NCBI RefSeq assembly: GCF_905163445.1
Contig: NC_053187.1
Coordinates: 3,286,001-3,350,000, forward strand
DNA from: Pararge aegeria
Lineage: Eukaryota; Arthropoda; Insecta; Lepidoptera; Nymphalidae
DNA: 64,000 nt
Direction: 5' to 3'
Shown here: positions 12,901 to 27,900 of the stretch, piece after piece
Numbering within the stretch: position 1 is the stretch's first letter
Layout: every line of letters starts with the position of its first letter
Notes under the pieces: model-generated
The model's database searches: none
Seen by the model: only the letters and a program-made list of their open reading frames with translations
Told to the model about the DNA's origin: nothing
Translations under genes and position numbers: made by a program

Positions 12901-15900
12901 GACATGCTGTTCGGAAACAAGATCGCCCTGCTGAGTGGGGACTACCTACTCGCTAATTCGTGTACGGAGCTCGCCAATCTAAGGTACGTTTACAGAAATA
13001 TTCTTCGATTAAAGGGGATACATGCAGCGAACGAAAAAAGATACATGTCTATATTCTTTATTAATAAACCAACGAAAAATATATTTTTGTGGGGAAATAA
13101 TAATTACAAACTAAAATTAATAATCAAACCGAAATCCGCCGAATCCAACTCGGATGGGCAGCGTTCGGGAAACTTCGTGACATACTAACTAGAGTCTTTG
13201 AACAGTGCGTGTTGAGTGATGACTTACGGAAATGAGACATGGTCGCTAACTATGGCCTCATAAGAAGTCTCAGAGTAACTCAGCGGGCGATTGAGAGAGC
13301 TATGCTACGTGATCAAATCAGAAATGAGGAGATCCGTAGAAGAACTACAGTTACCGACATAGTTAGCGAGTCGCCAAGCTGAAGTGGAAATGGGCAGGGC
13401 ACATAGCTCGGAGAACCGATGGACGTTGGGGTCTTAAGGTGCTTGAATGGCGACCTCGCACCGGTAAGCGCAGCGTAGGTCGGCCCCCAACGAGGTGGAC
13501 AGATGACATCAGGCGAGTCGCCGGGAGCCGCTGATGGCAAGCGGCCCAGGACCGTGTATTGTGGAACTCCCTACAAAAGACCTATGTCCACCTGTGGACG
13601 TCGATTGGTTGACATGATGATGATGATGACGAAAATTAATATTTACAAGAAATATAAGCCGTTTAACTGTTCACTTATGGGTATGGTACGCAAAATGCTG
13701 GCGCTATTGCCCCTTTGAATAGCTAGACTTAGCCGTTGGGCTAAATAAGCGCCAGCTCACCAGATGTGAGGACCAATTTTGGTGACAGTATGTTAATAAA
13801 ATTTTTCGTGTCCGAAGACCATGGGATTCCATTGAACTTTCCATAATTTATTCCAATTCTTTTATAAGACAAGACTATATGGATGTTAATTTTAGGAAAT
13901 TAATTTTAACGAATATAGCATAAAAACAATACACTTAATAATAAAGGAATACAGTGGTAAAATATATTATAATAAAAGAAAATACACATAAGTAAAAGGG
14001 AATTGACAGAGTCGAGTATTCGACATAATGTTTTTAAAGGTATGTGGAGTCCACCTGCTCACTGAGAGGAAATCTGTGCCGTGTAGTGGGCCAGTAATCA
14101 GTGGCGTGCATCGAGGGTATGCACAGGGTATGTATATGATATAAAATCAAGAAAATCTCCAGTACGAGTTATAAATAACTTAAGGACAGACATTGTTAGA
14201 GTTATTAATTCTACCCTTAAGTATTTATAACTCGTACTGGAGATTTTCTTCATTTTATATCATCTGCATACCTAGTACATTTGTAGTGTCATTGCACATT
14301 TAAAATGTCTTGTTAATGTTTTAATAACAGGTAAGTCTATCATGTTATGTACAACATAGGTAATTAGTGCTTGCATTTGCTTATACATAACTAAATGTTC
14401 AGGTTAGCTACAACAAAAAATACACATAATAAGTACTTATAAGCCGAAAGTTCTTGGTTGATTTATTATGATATCCTAGGCGCAGATATCTAGTTAGGAG
14501 TCAAATACTCACCCAAACATATGGCCAATTATTCTTTTTAAGTAAAAATTTTACGTGTATATAAATTAATTTGTATAACCTTGGCTGAAAGTGGGTTAAA
14601 TGTATAACTAATGTATATGTACTTAAAATAAATAAATAAAGAAGTAAAATAAATACCCTGTGCATACACCTCTAAACACACCACTGCCAGTATTTGGTTG
14701 ATGTTTATGATAATCTTTTTCAATCTATTACTTCCGCGTCCCAAACCATTTGCCACCTGTTTCCATTAACCTATAAGCACACATCATCATCATCATCTCA
14801 ACCAATTGACGTCCACTGCTGGACATAGGTCTTTTGTAGGGAGTTCCACAATGCACGGTCCTGGGCCGCTTGCCTCCAACGGCTCCCAGCTACTCTCCTG
14901 ATGTCATCTGTCCACCTCGTTTGGGGCCGACCTACGCTGCGTTTACCGGTGCGGGGTCGCCATTCCAGCACCTTAAGACCCCAACGTCCATCGGTTCTCC
15001 GAGCTATGTGCCTATACCTATAAGCACACAATGCTAGTGAAAGTTATCTGCATAACTGCATTTTCTATACGCCCATATGTAACTTGCGTATTTGTTTCGA
15101 CTTAGCAACGTTGTCACGGCTATGCTCTTTAAATATTTATAAGCGCCACCGTTGGGTTCTTCCAGTATTAAATTTACACTATGGTAACAATACTACCTAC
15201 TTAGTTAGTCTAGACTGGTTTCTGTACATACTATTAGGCATAGAATTAAGAACATACAAAACCCTCCTTCAGCCATTATTGCATGCGCCCTGCATTGTGT
15301 CCAAAACAGTGAAAAGACCCGCGCATTTCACACTGCACACCCGCGGAATTTTGCTAGCTCACTAACTTTTCCCATTTTCTCCCTTGCATGGTAAACGTGT
15401 AGAATATAAGAGGTAAAATCATAAGATGTAATCCTAAAGTTGCCTGGCAAAGATCGCTACTTAGCGATAAAGCCGCCTTTGTATCCTACTACATTCTTTA
15501 AGTGTTTGTTCTTTTTTCTGAATGATGTGGTGTACAAATAAAGAATATAAATAAAATAATTATTGTCAACTGATAAATGGAATGACGTTTCTAAACGCCT
15601 GTTAAAGAAACACTACTAAAGTGGAGTGGTTTTTGATGCTTCAATATTAGTCTTCTTCACGGTTTCTGTATGTTCTTAATTCTGTTCTATTAGATAACTT
15701 TGACAAGTCTTCTCTACGTCAAAAGTTATAATTATATAGTCATTACTCAGTACTCCTACAGTAAAGTAGAAGCGGTGATAGCCCAGTTGTTAGGACTTTG
15801 ACTTCACTTTCGGGGGGGATCGAGGTCGAATCCCAGCATGCACCTCTTACTTCACTAAGTTATGTGCACTTTTTAAGCACTTAAAATATCACTTGCTTCA

Positions 15901-18900
15901 ACAGTGAAGGAAAACATAGTGAGGAAACCTTCATACTTGAGAGTTCACCACAATGTTCTGTGCGAAGATGTGTAACTTATATTATTAAGGTAACACGTGG
16001 TAGATACTATATTTATAAATATTCATTGCTACACACCTTTTGTAAGTCTATCTTCGTTTTATATGATAACCGTTAAAGGATGTACACGAAATTGCATTTT
16101 ACAGCTAAACTTCGCGTATTGTATTATGTTTTTTAACACAAATAACCGACCTGTTTCCTGTTGATATTTCAGTAGAAACTGCGCGAACCGATTATTATGA
16201 TAGAGTCATTACAAACGGACTTTGAATCATAATTATTAGCTATTATTTGCCAGCGTCATCGATCGCGCTTATTTAGTTTTTTTTTTAAATCTGCACGTTT
16301 GATTGGGACGAATACATTTTACAGCAGGACCAGTATGTACCTACCTCATAATATACAAAAGTAGGAAGAGGTTTTCAATTCGTTTGTATGTCTTTTTTAT
16401 GTTTGTTACCTAAGAACTAGGTCATTTATAAACCGATTTGATTTTTTTTTCCTTTCTGTGCTGTGTTCTAAAACTAATAAACAGTTTCTAAAGTTAATTT
16501 TTTTTTACTCTTACTTTTACTGTATTACCGGTGGTTGGTTTAAAAATCGATCGCTCACCCTGGCGCAGCGGTGAGAGCTGTGGTTCTAAGTTGGAAGTCC
16601 CGGGTTCGGATCCCCGCAGGGGATTTATTATTTCCGAATCTGGTCCGGTCATGTGGGAGTCTTCGGACGTGGTAGTTACCACGTTACCGACAAAGACGAT
16701 TGCCAAGCTCCACCATCCACCGGCACCATCCTAGACTGCATCATCACTTACCACCGAGTGAGATTGCAGTCAAGGGCTAACATGTAACGTAAAAAAAAAC
16801 CTTTAACCCAGTACCTATTGTTTCATAGATTTTTGGATTATTATCAGTAGCTTATTTGATAATGTTAGTTAAGTGGTAACGATTAGTTTAAAGATTTGTC
16901 TCTTTAAAGTAATCTTCTAATCTATTTTTTTTTATTCCACTACATGAAAGCCCTTGATTGCTATCATACCTGGTAATTTTAAGCTAAACCGTCTAAGATG
17001 GTAGCGGGCTAACCTGTTAGGTGTAACGGAACGCAAAATAGCTTGGCGGCAAATCTTTGTTGATAGGGTGGTAGTTAACCATTGCCGAAACCACCAGACC
17101 AGACCAGCGAAAATTCAGAAATTGTAAATATTTGCCAGGTCGAGGTCGACAAACACTGGCTGATAAATTTGTCAGAAAATTAGACGAAACGAAAGACGCA
17201 ATATATCATAGAAGCCCTAATCAGAGTGTTAAGACCCAAACACCTCTAGAGAGTTTAAATATTGTTATGAGGTTAGATGGAAAGTCAAGAGGTTAAACTC
17301 AGCCGCATATCTTTGTTTGCGGTGTGCGTATAACTTTCAAATAACGGAGTCTGATAATCAAATTATATTTGCTCGACTGCTTTTAACAATTACTTTAAAA
17401 GGTTAGTTTCTTTTTACCCAATGACGAAACCAAACCAACAACAAACAACGAACAAAAACCAACCGGTATATGCGTTAGTTAATGTGTGTGTGTGTGTGTG
17501 TGTGTGCGTGTGTGTTTGTGTGTGTGTGTGTTTGTGTGCTATTCGGTCTATCCGTACACCGAAGTGCAGTGCTATAATTTGAATTTGTTTGATAAAAAAA
17601 ACATAAAGATATTTTTTTGAGGTATTTTATTGTCTAATTCTTAGATCTAATTGAAGGTAGAAGTCACCTCCCTCGTCGGCACCTCGTGACGATGATAAGT
17701 TTAGTAATAGTAGTGAATAAATAATTAATCAATCAATCCGTTGAAGATCCGTTCATATTTCTACGGCCCCGCTCACGATGTTCTTCTATACGCTGCACTG
17801 TATGCTAATTAGAATATGTAAAATTAAACAGTCAAAAAAATTAAAATGTTCTGTGTATGCGATTTGTGAGGTCATGGCCATAGTAGTAATCACGGGCTAC
17901 ACGATTGCGTATAATGCATTTATATGGTTTTGAAATACCAGAGTAACCTCACTGAGTAATCGCCGTGACTAAACATATTGTTAGAAGCGGCCATAGGTAT
18001 AATTCCCTTTTGTAACACCCACAGAGTAAATACCTACTGTGTCTTAGACATAAAATCGCGACGTAGCGATAAGGCCGCCTTCTGTATCCTACAACTTGAA
18101 CAGTCTATTTTTTATTATTCTTCTTGTGGAGTACAAATAAAGTGTTTAAAGAAATAAAATGAAACGAAACGAAATGTAACACAAGAAAAAAAAAATATTT
18201 AAATAAATGTTATATAGTCCGTTATTAATTTCAAAGTAAAAGCTTTTTACTGAATTCATATAACAGTATACGGGATATGTATGGAAATTTTATTTTTTAA
18301 ACTTATACTTTTATATGAATTTGAAAATCCGTTAAGAATTTCTCTAAAACTTTCCCTTAATGGTCTAAAATGGGGATTGGAAGTTTCTATGGAAGTCTTA
18401 TATGTTTAAAGTTAGAATATTTAAAAAGCGCTTTTTAAACAACCCTTTGGTATAAATTCATTACGGTATAGAATATAGGGTATGGGAACGCGTTTTCGCA
18501 GGCAATCTGTAGTAATATAATATTAAATATATACCGACAGGAAAAATCCTTTTATTGGCTCACTTTACGTAGTAAAATATTGTTTTTGTAAGTAGGTAGT
18601 GTTAGTCATACTGTTATTGCTTCAAAATGTGGTTTCTAAGTTGTACCCCATAAGAATCCCATAAGAAAGCCAAGTCACACATAGGGTAATGAAAAGAGCT
18701 GGGAATATCTTTCGAGATCTATACTATACTATACTATAATATGACAATACACACATCGCAATCCACATCGCCCCAAAGAAAGCGTAGCTTGTGTTAGCTA
18801 AGATGACTGATGAATATTTTTTTTAAACACCCAGACACTGTCGCTGCCCACTGCGCCAGTTGGCCGTACAATATGCAAAACTCAATCAGATACTGCATTG

Positions 18901-21900
18901 TAGCATTCCATGATATATAATGCATATTAAGCTTAATTTGCTGAACTCGTACTCGTGTTAGTTTTTTTTTCTTCAATCTTTATACTCGACACCAAACAGA
19001 TCTGCGACAATAAACCCGCTACGCACGTTTCGTGCTAAAACCAGAGTATCCGCAGGTGATGTTGGCCTTACAATGAATAATTAATTGTTAACAATTATTT
19101 ATCAAATTAAGCTTAATTTTCATAAACTCAATCAGTACGCGTGAACCTGAGCTCTAAAGAAAAACGAACGAACGAACGTGCAGGTTTTAATGAATATGAG
19201 GCGAGCATTGTGTTTAATAAGGAAACGTTCATTCGCTTTTTAAATTAAGTTTACTTTTACTTTAGTACTAAGGGCGAATACAAACGGTAAAAATAGAAAT
19301 AAAAATAATGCCAAATTTACCAAAACCAAAACCACTAACCGACCGCTGTCTTTCCAATTCCACGGACTCATTGTCTTTCCAATATTTTTATATGGAGTGG
19401 AGACCTGGTCACTTTGATTACAAGACCGTCGGAAAATGGATGCCTTAGAAATGCGGTGCTGGAGAAGTATTTTAAAGATCCCTTGGACTGCATTCCGCGC
19501 CAACAATTCCATTTTAAAAGAACTCAATGTAAAGGAATTGCTGGAATGTTTATTGTAGAACACGACAAGGGGAATTCCCCTCGCAGAGACAAGGATATAG
19601 GGTTCCTATCACTAACACAAGTCCTTAGTGATAGGAGTTAAAAGTTTATTTTAGATACACGAGTTTGGTGCCCCTAAGGCAGGTAACTTTGTTTCCCCTC
19701 CCTAGATCCAGGGCCAACTTCCAACTTATAAAGCGGCCCAACTTATAAAACCTTTTAAAGTCTGTTGTTAAAAATTTAAATGCAATTAAAAGTAGGTACG
19801 ACAAGAGTCAACACTCACCCATTAGTCTTGCTCAAGGCTGCTCCACCGGATGGTGGTTTCCTATTGCTTTACAGATATTAAATAGATATATACATTGACA
19901 AAACTGACTTAGAACACCAAGCTTATATTATCATAAAACATTGAATGAATATACTTTTATTGCACACCACAAAAAGTACATAAAAAAAGAAAAGTATAAC
20001 AAAACAACGTATACTATTTTAGCGGCCATATCGCTTCATAGCGATTTTTTCCAGGCAACCAATGGCGAAGAAAACACATACAGAAAATAGTTTGGTGGTG
20101 CACATATATATATACCCTTAACAATGTAAGTTACCATAATGTATATTAGAATAAATAATAATACAGTTATTAGAACTACAATTGTATTAGTTTTTTTTTA
20201 TCCATCTACAAGTTATAGTTAGCTCTTGACCTTGACAATACCCTCAAAAGAACTATGGCCAGTAGTGGACTTCTATTGTTTAGCATGACGATGATGATCT
20301 AGATATTTTTTTATTTCACTACAAGTTAGCCTTGCAATCTCACGTGGTAGGTACTAGGTAAGGTTCAGTCTTAGATGGTAGCGGACTAACTTGTTGGCAC
20401 GACTTTGTCGGTATTGTGGTAACTAGCTTCGGCTGAGGCCTCCCACGATACCAGACCAGAGAAAGTCCAGAAATTATAAATCCGAGAAAAACAAATTACC
20501 CCTGCCGAGGATCAAACCCGGGACCTCCCGAAAGCGAAGTCAAAGTCCTACCCACTGGGCCTGAAGGATGATCCGTATGCACCGTTTGTTTTCCTGGGAT
20601 AAAAAGTAGCTTTTGTTTCTCTTCGTACTTTCAACTAGTTTTATGGCAAAAATCAAGTTGAACTACTGCTAGGTTAGGGCGTGAAGGAAGGACAGACAGA
20701 CACCTTCGCATTTATAATATTGTTAAGGATTGTATGTGTTTCTTGGTGTACAATAATGTATAATTTCTTTCTTTCTTTCCGTGGCCAGATACAGTGGCGT
20801 ACACTTCATATGCACAAACGCACTGCCTACCCAAATTATTTTATACAACTCTTTTTGGAGGGGATTTTTTCTATTTTATACCATTTACCTGCTATATGCA
20901 TACTCTGGTCGAAGACCCTGTGCACGCCACCGGTCAGATAAGGCAATTATGTCCTCAAGGGGCCTAAATCTGAACGTAGATACACGACGTTTGGAACGAT
21001 GTAGCTCATGACAATGCGCTTTATCATTCTATAAGGCCTCGGGCGTTGCGAGTTCACTCACTTTACGACTACGTTTACCTTATGCAGATACCGTCTTACA
21101 GCGTTTTATACATGCATGTATCATACATTAACCGGGAAATATCTGCTGCTTTCTTCAAATGGGTGTGTAATTGTATTATATACATGTATAAATTACAAAA
21201 TTAACCCTTTTCATAGAGGGAGGAGACCCGTGCCCCGTAGTGGGCCGTGAAGGGGTTTATATTATAATGATGATGATAAATTACCGATCGCAGCCGCTAG
21301 CCCTACTAATTTTTTTTCCCTAAGTACCTGAATAGTCTACAGCCTTCTTCAACAAATCAGCTATGTATCGCAAAGATTTGTTCCTTTTCGTTTCAAATAT
21401 ACTAATACTGTTGCCCGCGACCTCGTCTGCGTTTGATGTTGTTTTTTGATGTGGCATTCAATTTAGTTGTAGTTCTAAAAAAAATTAAAGTATTCAGTAT
21501 CGCTTAGCCTTAAATGAGGGGTTTGCTGCTGTCCGCTGACAAGTTCTGTCTTCTATCTCGAACCACATTCATCAGATCTACACAAAGTTAGTTAATAACC
21601 TCTATAGTACAAAAATAATTATTTAAATCGGTTATATTTGTAGTATTCTATATTACTTGTAACACTTCCAAGAATATCTGTACAAAGTTTCATGAGGATC
21701 GGTCAAGTAGTTTTTGCGTGAAAGCGTAACAAACTTACATTGACATTTATAATATTAGTAGGGATAAGCTTCATTGCAAAAAATCAGCTATATTGTAATA
21801 ATTTGTGAGTGTAACTGTGAGCTTCTAAAAGCCATATATTTGGAACAGCGTAATCTCAGCTCTATATTTCATTCTCACGTGAGATTTTATACAGGTGTGG

Positions 21901-24900
21901 TAATACTCCTATATATAATTGATAAAAAGAGACTGCATTATATACCTTATTACAGGTAAGAATAGTACCTACTAAGGCTGGCCACTCGAAGAAAATCGTG
22001 TAGGTATATCTTAAGAAGTAGTAAACAAAAAAAATAGTCCACTCTGGACTTGATTAAATAATAACAATTTTCGTATGCACCCAATACGTACCTACAGTAG
22101 ACGGCTGGCAGCACATCCGAATCAATTATACTAAGAATTATGTTCAATACAAGCTACATAAATATTACATGCATTGATAACGCATTCTTCACTCACACTT
22201 TCGGTCACGCAAAGTTTTTATAACTGAACGAATTTTTATTCACTTGCGAACTATTAACGCCTTTGAGTGTTTTGGTTTTTTATTCCACTACAAGTTCCTA
22301 CACGTGGTGCTAAGTAATGAAGCAGTTTTAAGATTTACAGTATCTAAGTATATTATATAGAGAAAAGCATTTTTTGGTTTGTTTGTACCGAATAGGCTCC
22401 GAAAGTGCTGGACCGATTTTAACCATTTCTTCACCAAAAGAATGCTTAACCATCTCGAAGTAATGTATTTTCAAAGTGTTGGAGATTTTTAAGAAAATTG
22501 CAATAATGTACAAAGTAGCAAAACTTGGCCTATAAAATTCGTGACTTAGCGTGCGCTGAGAAAACTATTGGTGAAACATAAAATTGACGTACTCATTAGT
22601 ACCTACAAAAAAGTCCACGAGGAAATATATCTAACTATCATAGTAAAGTCATATCATAGTAAGTTTTACACCACCTGTCCGCTCTCGCTCATCTTATCCT
22701 AATCCAAAGGTTGCCTGGCAGAGATCGCTACTAAGCTTTAAGGCCGCCATTTGTATTCTACTTCTGTCTTTGTATTTCTATTGTTTTTTTTATTTTACTA
22801 ACTTCATAGTGGTGTACAAATAAAGAGTTAAATAAATAAATAAATAAAATAAATAAATTCGCAATAGCTGCTTTTATGTTCTTTAAATTTTTTAGCGCGC
22901 CGATAGAATCAAAAGAGGGTTCACTTGTATGACAGTACGTAGTCTTCATATCCAAATAAATAGTTTAATCATCAAGGATATTTATGTAGCAGTAATATAC
23001 CTACCCTTTAATTCATTCAAATCGGGTCCAGCGGCTCCCTCAGACTCATTTGATGTCTTCCGTCCACGTCGTCGGGGGTCTATCAACGCTGCGTTTACCT
23101 GTACGACGCCATTCCAGCAGCTTATAGCCCCAAAAGTTACATTGATTAACCGGGCTAAGTGCCCATTTGCCCACCCATTGCCATTTCAACTATACCTGGT
23201 TCTTACACAGATCTTCTCATTCTCTCTCTCTCTCCATCGCCCGCTAAGTGACCATAAGCCTTATCAGAACTATGTCTAAAATAAATTAACTCAATCCTCT
23301 AAAGTATACAGATGTATACAACATACGTGTATAGACGATATCATGCTGTGAATAAATCGCGCTTTCAGTCCGTACCAAACATTAGATTGTGCCTACGACC
23401 TCAAAGCCCGGTGTGTGGTAATTAAATCTTGCTTTATAACGGTTCGCTCTCTTTGATAGCGTGATTCCGCATTACGAGTATATCTACCTTTCTCAACACT
23501 GTACCTTTATTCTTCTCACTTTTATGGTAATTTGGACGATTTTGAAATCAACTGGTACTGAAAATTACTGAACATCTTCATATTTCTGTCTATTCATGAG
23601 TAAACGATCGTAATGTTTTATTGCATAGTTTGAGTTAAAGTAGTTCAGGGCTCATACCTATTGGCATATACATAATTTCAAGAAGCGGTGATAGCCCAGT
23701 AGGCTGGACTTCGACTTTACTTTCGCGAGAACGAGTTCGAGTCCCAACCTCTAACGTTTCTTAGTAATGTGCGTTTTAGGCAATTAAAACATGACTTGCT
23801 TCAACGGTGAAGGAGAACATCGTGAGGAAACCTGCATGACTGAGAGTTCTCCTTAAGGTTCTCAAAGGCGTGTGAAGTCCACCAGTCCGCACTGGGCCAG
23901 ACTGGTGGACCGTCTCATTGAGGAGGAGACCCGTGCCCTTATAATGATGACCCAGTGGGTTAAGGTTTTGGCCTCCTTTCCGGAGATTCCAAGTTCGATC
24001 CCCAGCACGCACCATAAACTTTTTAAGTTTACGTGTTTTTTTAATTTAAGCACCTAATTAAAATATCACTTGCTATAACAGTGACAGAAAACATCACGAG
24101 GAAGCCTGCATGCCTGAGAATTGTCCATAATGTGCTCAATAGCGGGTGATGTCCACCAATCCAAACTTGGCCTGCGTGGTGGATTTCGGCCAAAACACTG
24201 CTTTTTCTGAGAAAAGACCCATGCCCTGTAGTGGGCAGGTAATGAATTGATGGACGAAGTCGCGGGCAACAACTAGTGTTACAATACATCGTAAAGTAGT
24301 TGGGCCGGAACCATTAAGAGATCTTTCGGCTAAAGTAAATTAAACACATGTACATAACATACGGGTGCGGACGCGAAAGTTTAACCCGATTTTGCGAACC
24401 GGTCGCCGTACAAACTTACGTGATGACAACATTATGTTAGGTGTGGTGAATGGGGACAAAAAATGACGGTCAAGAGCGACTCATATGCTGCGAGTGATTT
24501 TTATTTAACTGTTAATTTAAAATTTGTGAACGCTAATTTTATTAACACGCTTTCACTGCCTATTCATCGTATGTCTGTAATGTACCAGCCTACGATCTGC
24601 GTGTAAAAATTTTATATGAACTCATATAACGGTTATATGTGTGTCATTTCATATGGACGACCAAACGTCAAAATTTCTCTCTGAGGACTTTTTTTCTCTT
24701 CATGTTAGGAGATTGATTTCAATCAAGAGGAATGTAACAAAAAATTCCTTGGTAAGTGATGATTCTAAGTTGGTAGCGGCCTTATATGTATAGGGTTATG
24801 GCTGTTAGGTTTCTACACAGTAACGGACCTGAACGCTTAATCGTTTAGCGGCATGTTACCTGGCTTGTTTCTGCGAAAGTTTATTCATTCAGCATCATGA

Positions 24901-27900
24901 TTAGCTTATACACAGTTGGACTAAAGTCCTCTCCCAAAGGAAGGCTCATCACGATGGCCAGATGGGTTGTTGATCGCTGTAGAAGGTACCAGTAGCACCG
25001 AGCAAGCTGGTGCCCGCTCTACGCTATATTTATCTAGCTCTATTCCCTTAGTCGTCTCGTACGACATTCGCGAGAAGAGAAGGGCTTGTGACAACTGTAT
25101 CTGGATCTGCCATTAGCACACGGCACTCAACTTATTGATACCACCTTAACTCTTATCGCGTTGAATTACTTTGACATACCTACGTCCGGTGGCGTGCATA
25201 CAAGGTATGTACAGGGTATGGGGCCTAAGGGGCCAAATAATATAAAATGAAATAAATCTCCAGTACTAGTTATAAAAAAACTTAAGGATAGGCATTGTAA
25301 GAGTTATGAAAAGCCTACCCTTATGTTTTTATAACTCGTACTGGAGATCTTCTTCATTTTATATCATCTGCATACCCTGTGCATACCCACCCAGACAAAA
25401 TACGTTGGTTTATGATAGATTACCTTTACCCACTAATTAGGTAAAGTCAGTTAAACTTCAGTAACTTGTAATGACAGCGAAAGATATAATCGCAAATAAA
25501 ATATCGTGCTTCTCCGAACAATAGATAATTATAAGCGATTAACCTTATGAGATTCTTTGGTAAATAATCATTAAATAGGTTTCTGTGTTAAAGCCATTGT
25601 CTTTTGCATTAGAATAATTTGTTGCAGTATAATTTCTAGATCTTTCTATATGAAGATTCTTTGAATATTTATGTATGTTTAGTGGTATCTCACATCAGGA
25701 CATACTCGTTCGTCTTATGTAGGGTTTTCTCCACGGTCTTGTTCCACGTAGGTACGGCAAGCGGCGCATTGGGACTTATTTTATGTCATATTCTGTAACC
25801 TATATCTTCCATAGCCACGTTTTCAAACCTGGGGACCCAGTCCAGCAATCTGAGTGCTCTGAGTCCAGAGATTATTTAAGCTATCATCAGTAGCCTATAA
25901 CACTTCACTGCTGTACTAAATGCCTTTCCCCTCTCCCATAATCACCACGCTGAGCAGACGCGTTGGTGATCGCAGTATATAGTAGTCATAGGACGCTTCG
26001 TAAGGCACCCTAGTTTTGAATAGTAATTTTTACTATTCAAAACTAGGGTGATTAATAACTTATTAGGTTTATTTCTTTACGTTTTCAATGCTGAAGCCCC
26101 AGTCCAGCATCCTGAGTGCTCACTGTCCAGAGATTCTTCAGCTATCATCAGTAGCCATACAGTACATATAACAGTTCACTGCTGGGCTAAACGGAAGAGT
26201 TTGCCACGCTGGGGAGACGGGTTTGTGATCGCAGTAGATGGTAGAGAGAAAAGAAGGGGTGCATACAAGTGTATTTTGATCTACGGTCACCGGGAGGCAC
26301 GTTTTCATTGACTTTGCTAAACAAATATGTCCATGTTTTAGGAACCAGGAGCTAGTCGAACTGATGTCTTCAGCAGTGCGAGATCTAGCTGAAGCAGAGT
26401 TCCTTGGAGATAGAGACGAGCAAAATAACCCGCTGCCTTCGCGGCCCCTGCCACACGACCAGAGAGAGGCAGCTACAGGTAATTCGCTCTCTATTTAACA
26501 AAAAAGAAGTTTCTATCAAAGCACAATTCTTTAAACTCTCTAGGTTATGCCATATGAAGAACGTTATCCTATCGCATCTATTATATAGGTTATTTTTAAT
26601 AGTTAGATTAACGGACTAAGCAGGTGGACCCCCTGATGAAAAGTTTGTGGATGTTAGTGGAAAGGCATCATTTAATAACAAAAATTTAAAAAAATAACAC
26701 GAGGTATTTATTTATTTAGAACAGTTTGAAATAAAATTATAAATATAACCTAAAATAAACTATTTAAAAACTAAATAAAATCTAAAACGTCCTCGAAACC
26801 ACCGCAGCGAGGCACAGTTCCTAAGATGCTGGCAGCATTGCCCAAATTGCCTGTTCTAAATAAAAAAATAACTGTATAAAGATAGAAATTGCACAAGGAC
26901 TACATATCCACGTATGATAAAAAAATTAAAAAGTAGAGCTGAGTAGGTCCTTAAAGAAATAACTGATACGAAAAGATACAATACATATAAATGTATATAG
27001 TATAAATAAATACAATAACTAGCTGACCCCAGCGCCATCTTTCGGGCTGATTTGTGAATCTAAACCATCCAGGGTGCCACCCAAACGCATACCGAAAAAT
27101 TCATTCAAATCGGTCCAGCCGTCTAGGAGGAGTTCAGTGACGTACACAAGCACACAAGAAATATATATATAAAGATATATGAACGGCATGAAAGATATAT
27201 ACTAATAAACTTATTATATAGAGAAGCCAGATAGTGCTGCTTCAGCCTTGACTTGAACACTCTCGGGGATGGGTTATCACGTAGAATATTGAGCATCGCT
27301 TAGAAACAGAGCGTCATTTAGCAGGGCATGTAAGGAACACGTCCTGCAATTTTCCGCCCTATGTTCATTAATTAATCCATTTGAGGCGTAGGTGTTGAGC
27401 CTTATGTGTTGTTATTATCCGACTACTACGCCCTTCAGAACACAGCATGGCAATAATGTTGTTTTGTATTAAGCATGGTGCTCGAGCTAACGAGCTCTAT
27501 CACAAATAGCTCTATTGCTTTTTTTCTTCAAAGTATAGAAATTTCTACATACTCGTATCTAATACCTTTAAACGAGCAACTCTTTTATATACCTACGTAT
27601 ATATATTATTTTGTATAATATGAATCTCAGACACACCTCCAACGATTTTCATGTAATTTAGTATGCAGAGGACAATAATTCCACGTAGCTAGTTTTAAAA
27701 AGTATTTTCGGGCATTGAAAAACTTCTAAAATATCATTAGAATGTTATGGTAAATTTCTTTACCATACATAAGGTTGTAAATAGCTCAGATGGGAAAACG
27801 GGCGGTCCCGAAAACAGAGAAGAACCCAGCTCGAGTCCAGGTGATTGTTTTTCCCCTTTTTTTTCTCGGTATTATTTTTTATTCACTACAATAAAAAATA

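Larger units (their letters stand above)
12984..26341 (+). other. PDSS2: PDSS2 intron 3, 13.4 kb
   Basis: The largest intron. Recognisable repeats are listed separately. Stretches 15100-15440, 15990-16540, 17140-17480, 18180-18700, 21780-22690, 23270-23680, 24260-24890 and 25400-25820 show neither exon nor clear repeat. Confidence 0.7.

Noticed and set aside
14798..15031. 77-codon minus-strand open frame as a host gene
   Set aside because: It is the C-terminal tail of an RTE-like reverse transcriptase found in four other places in the window.
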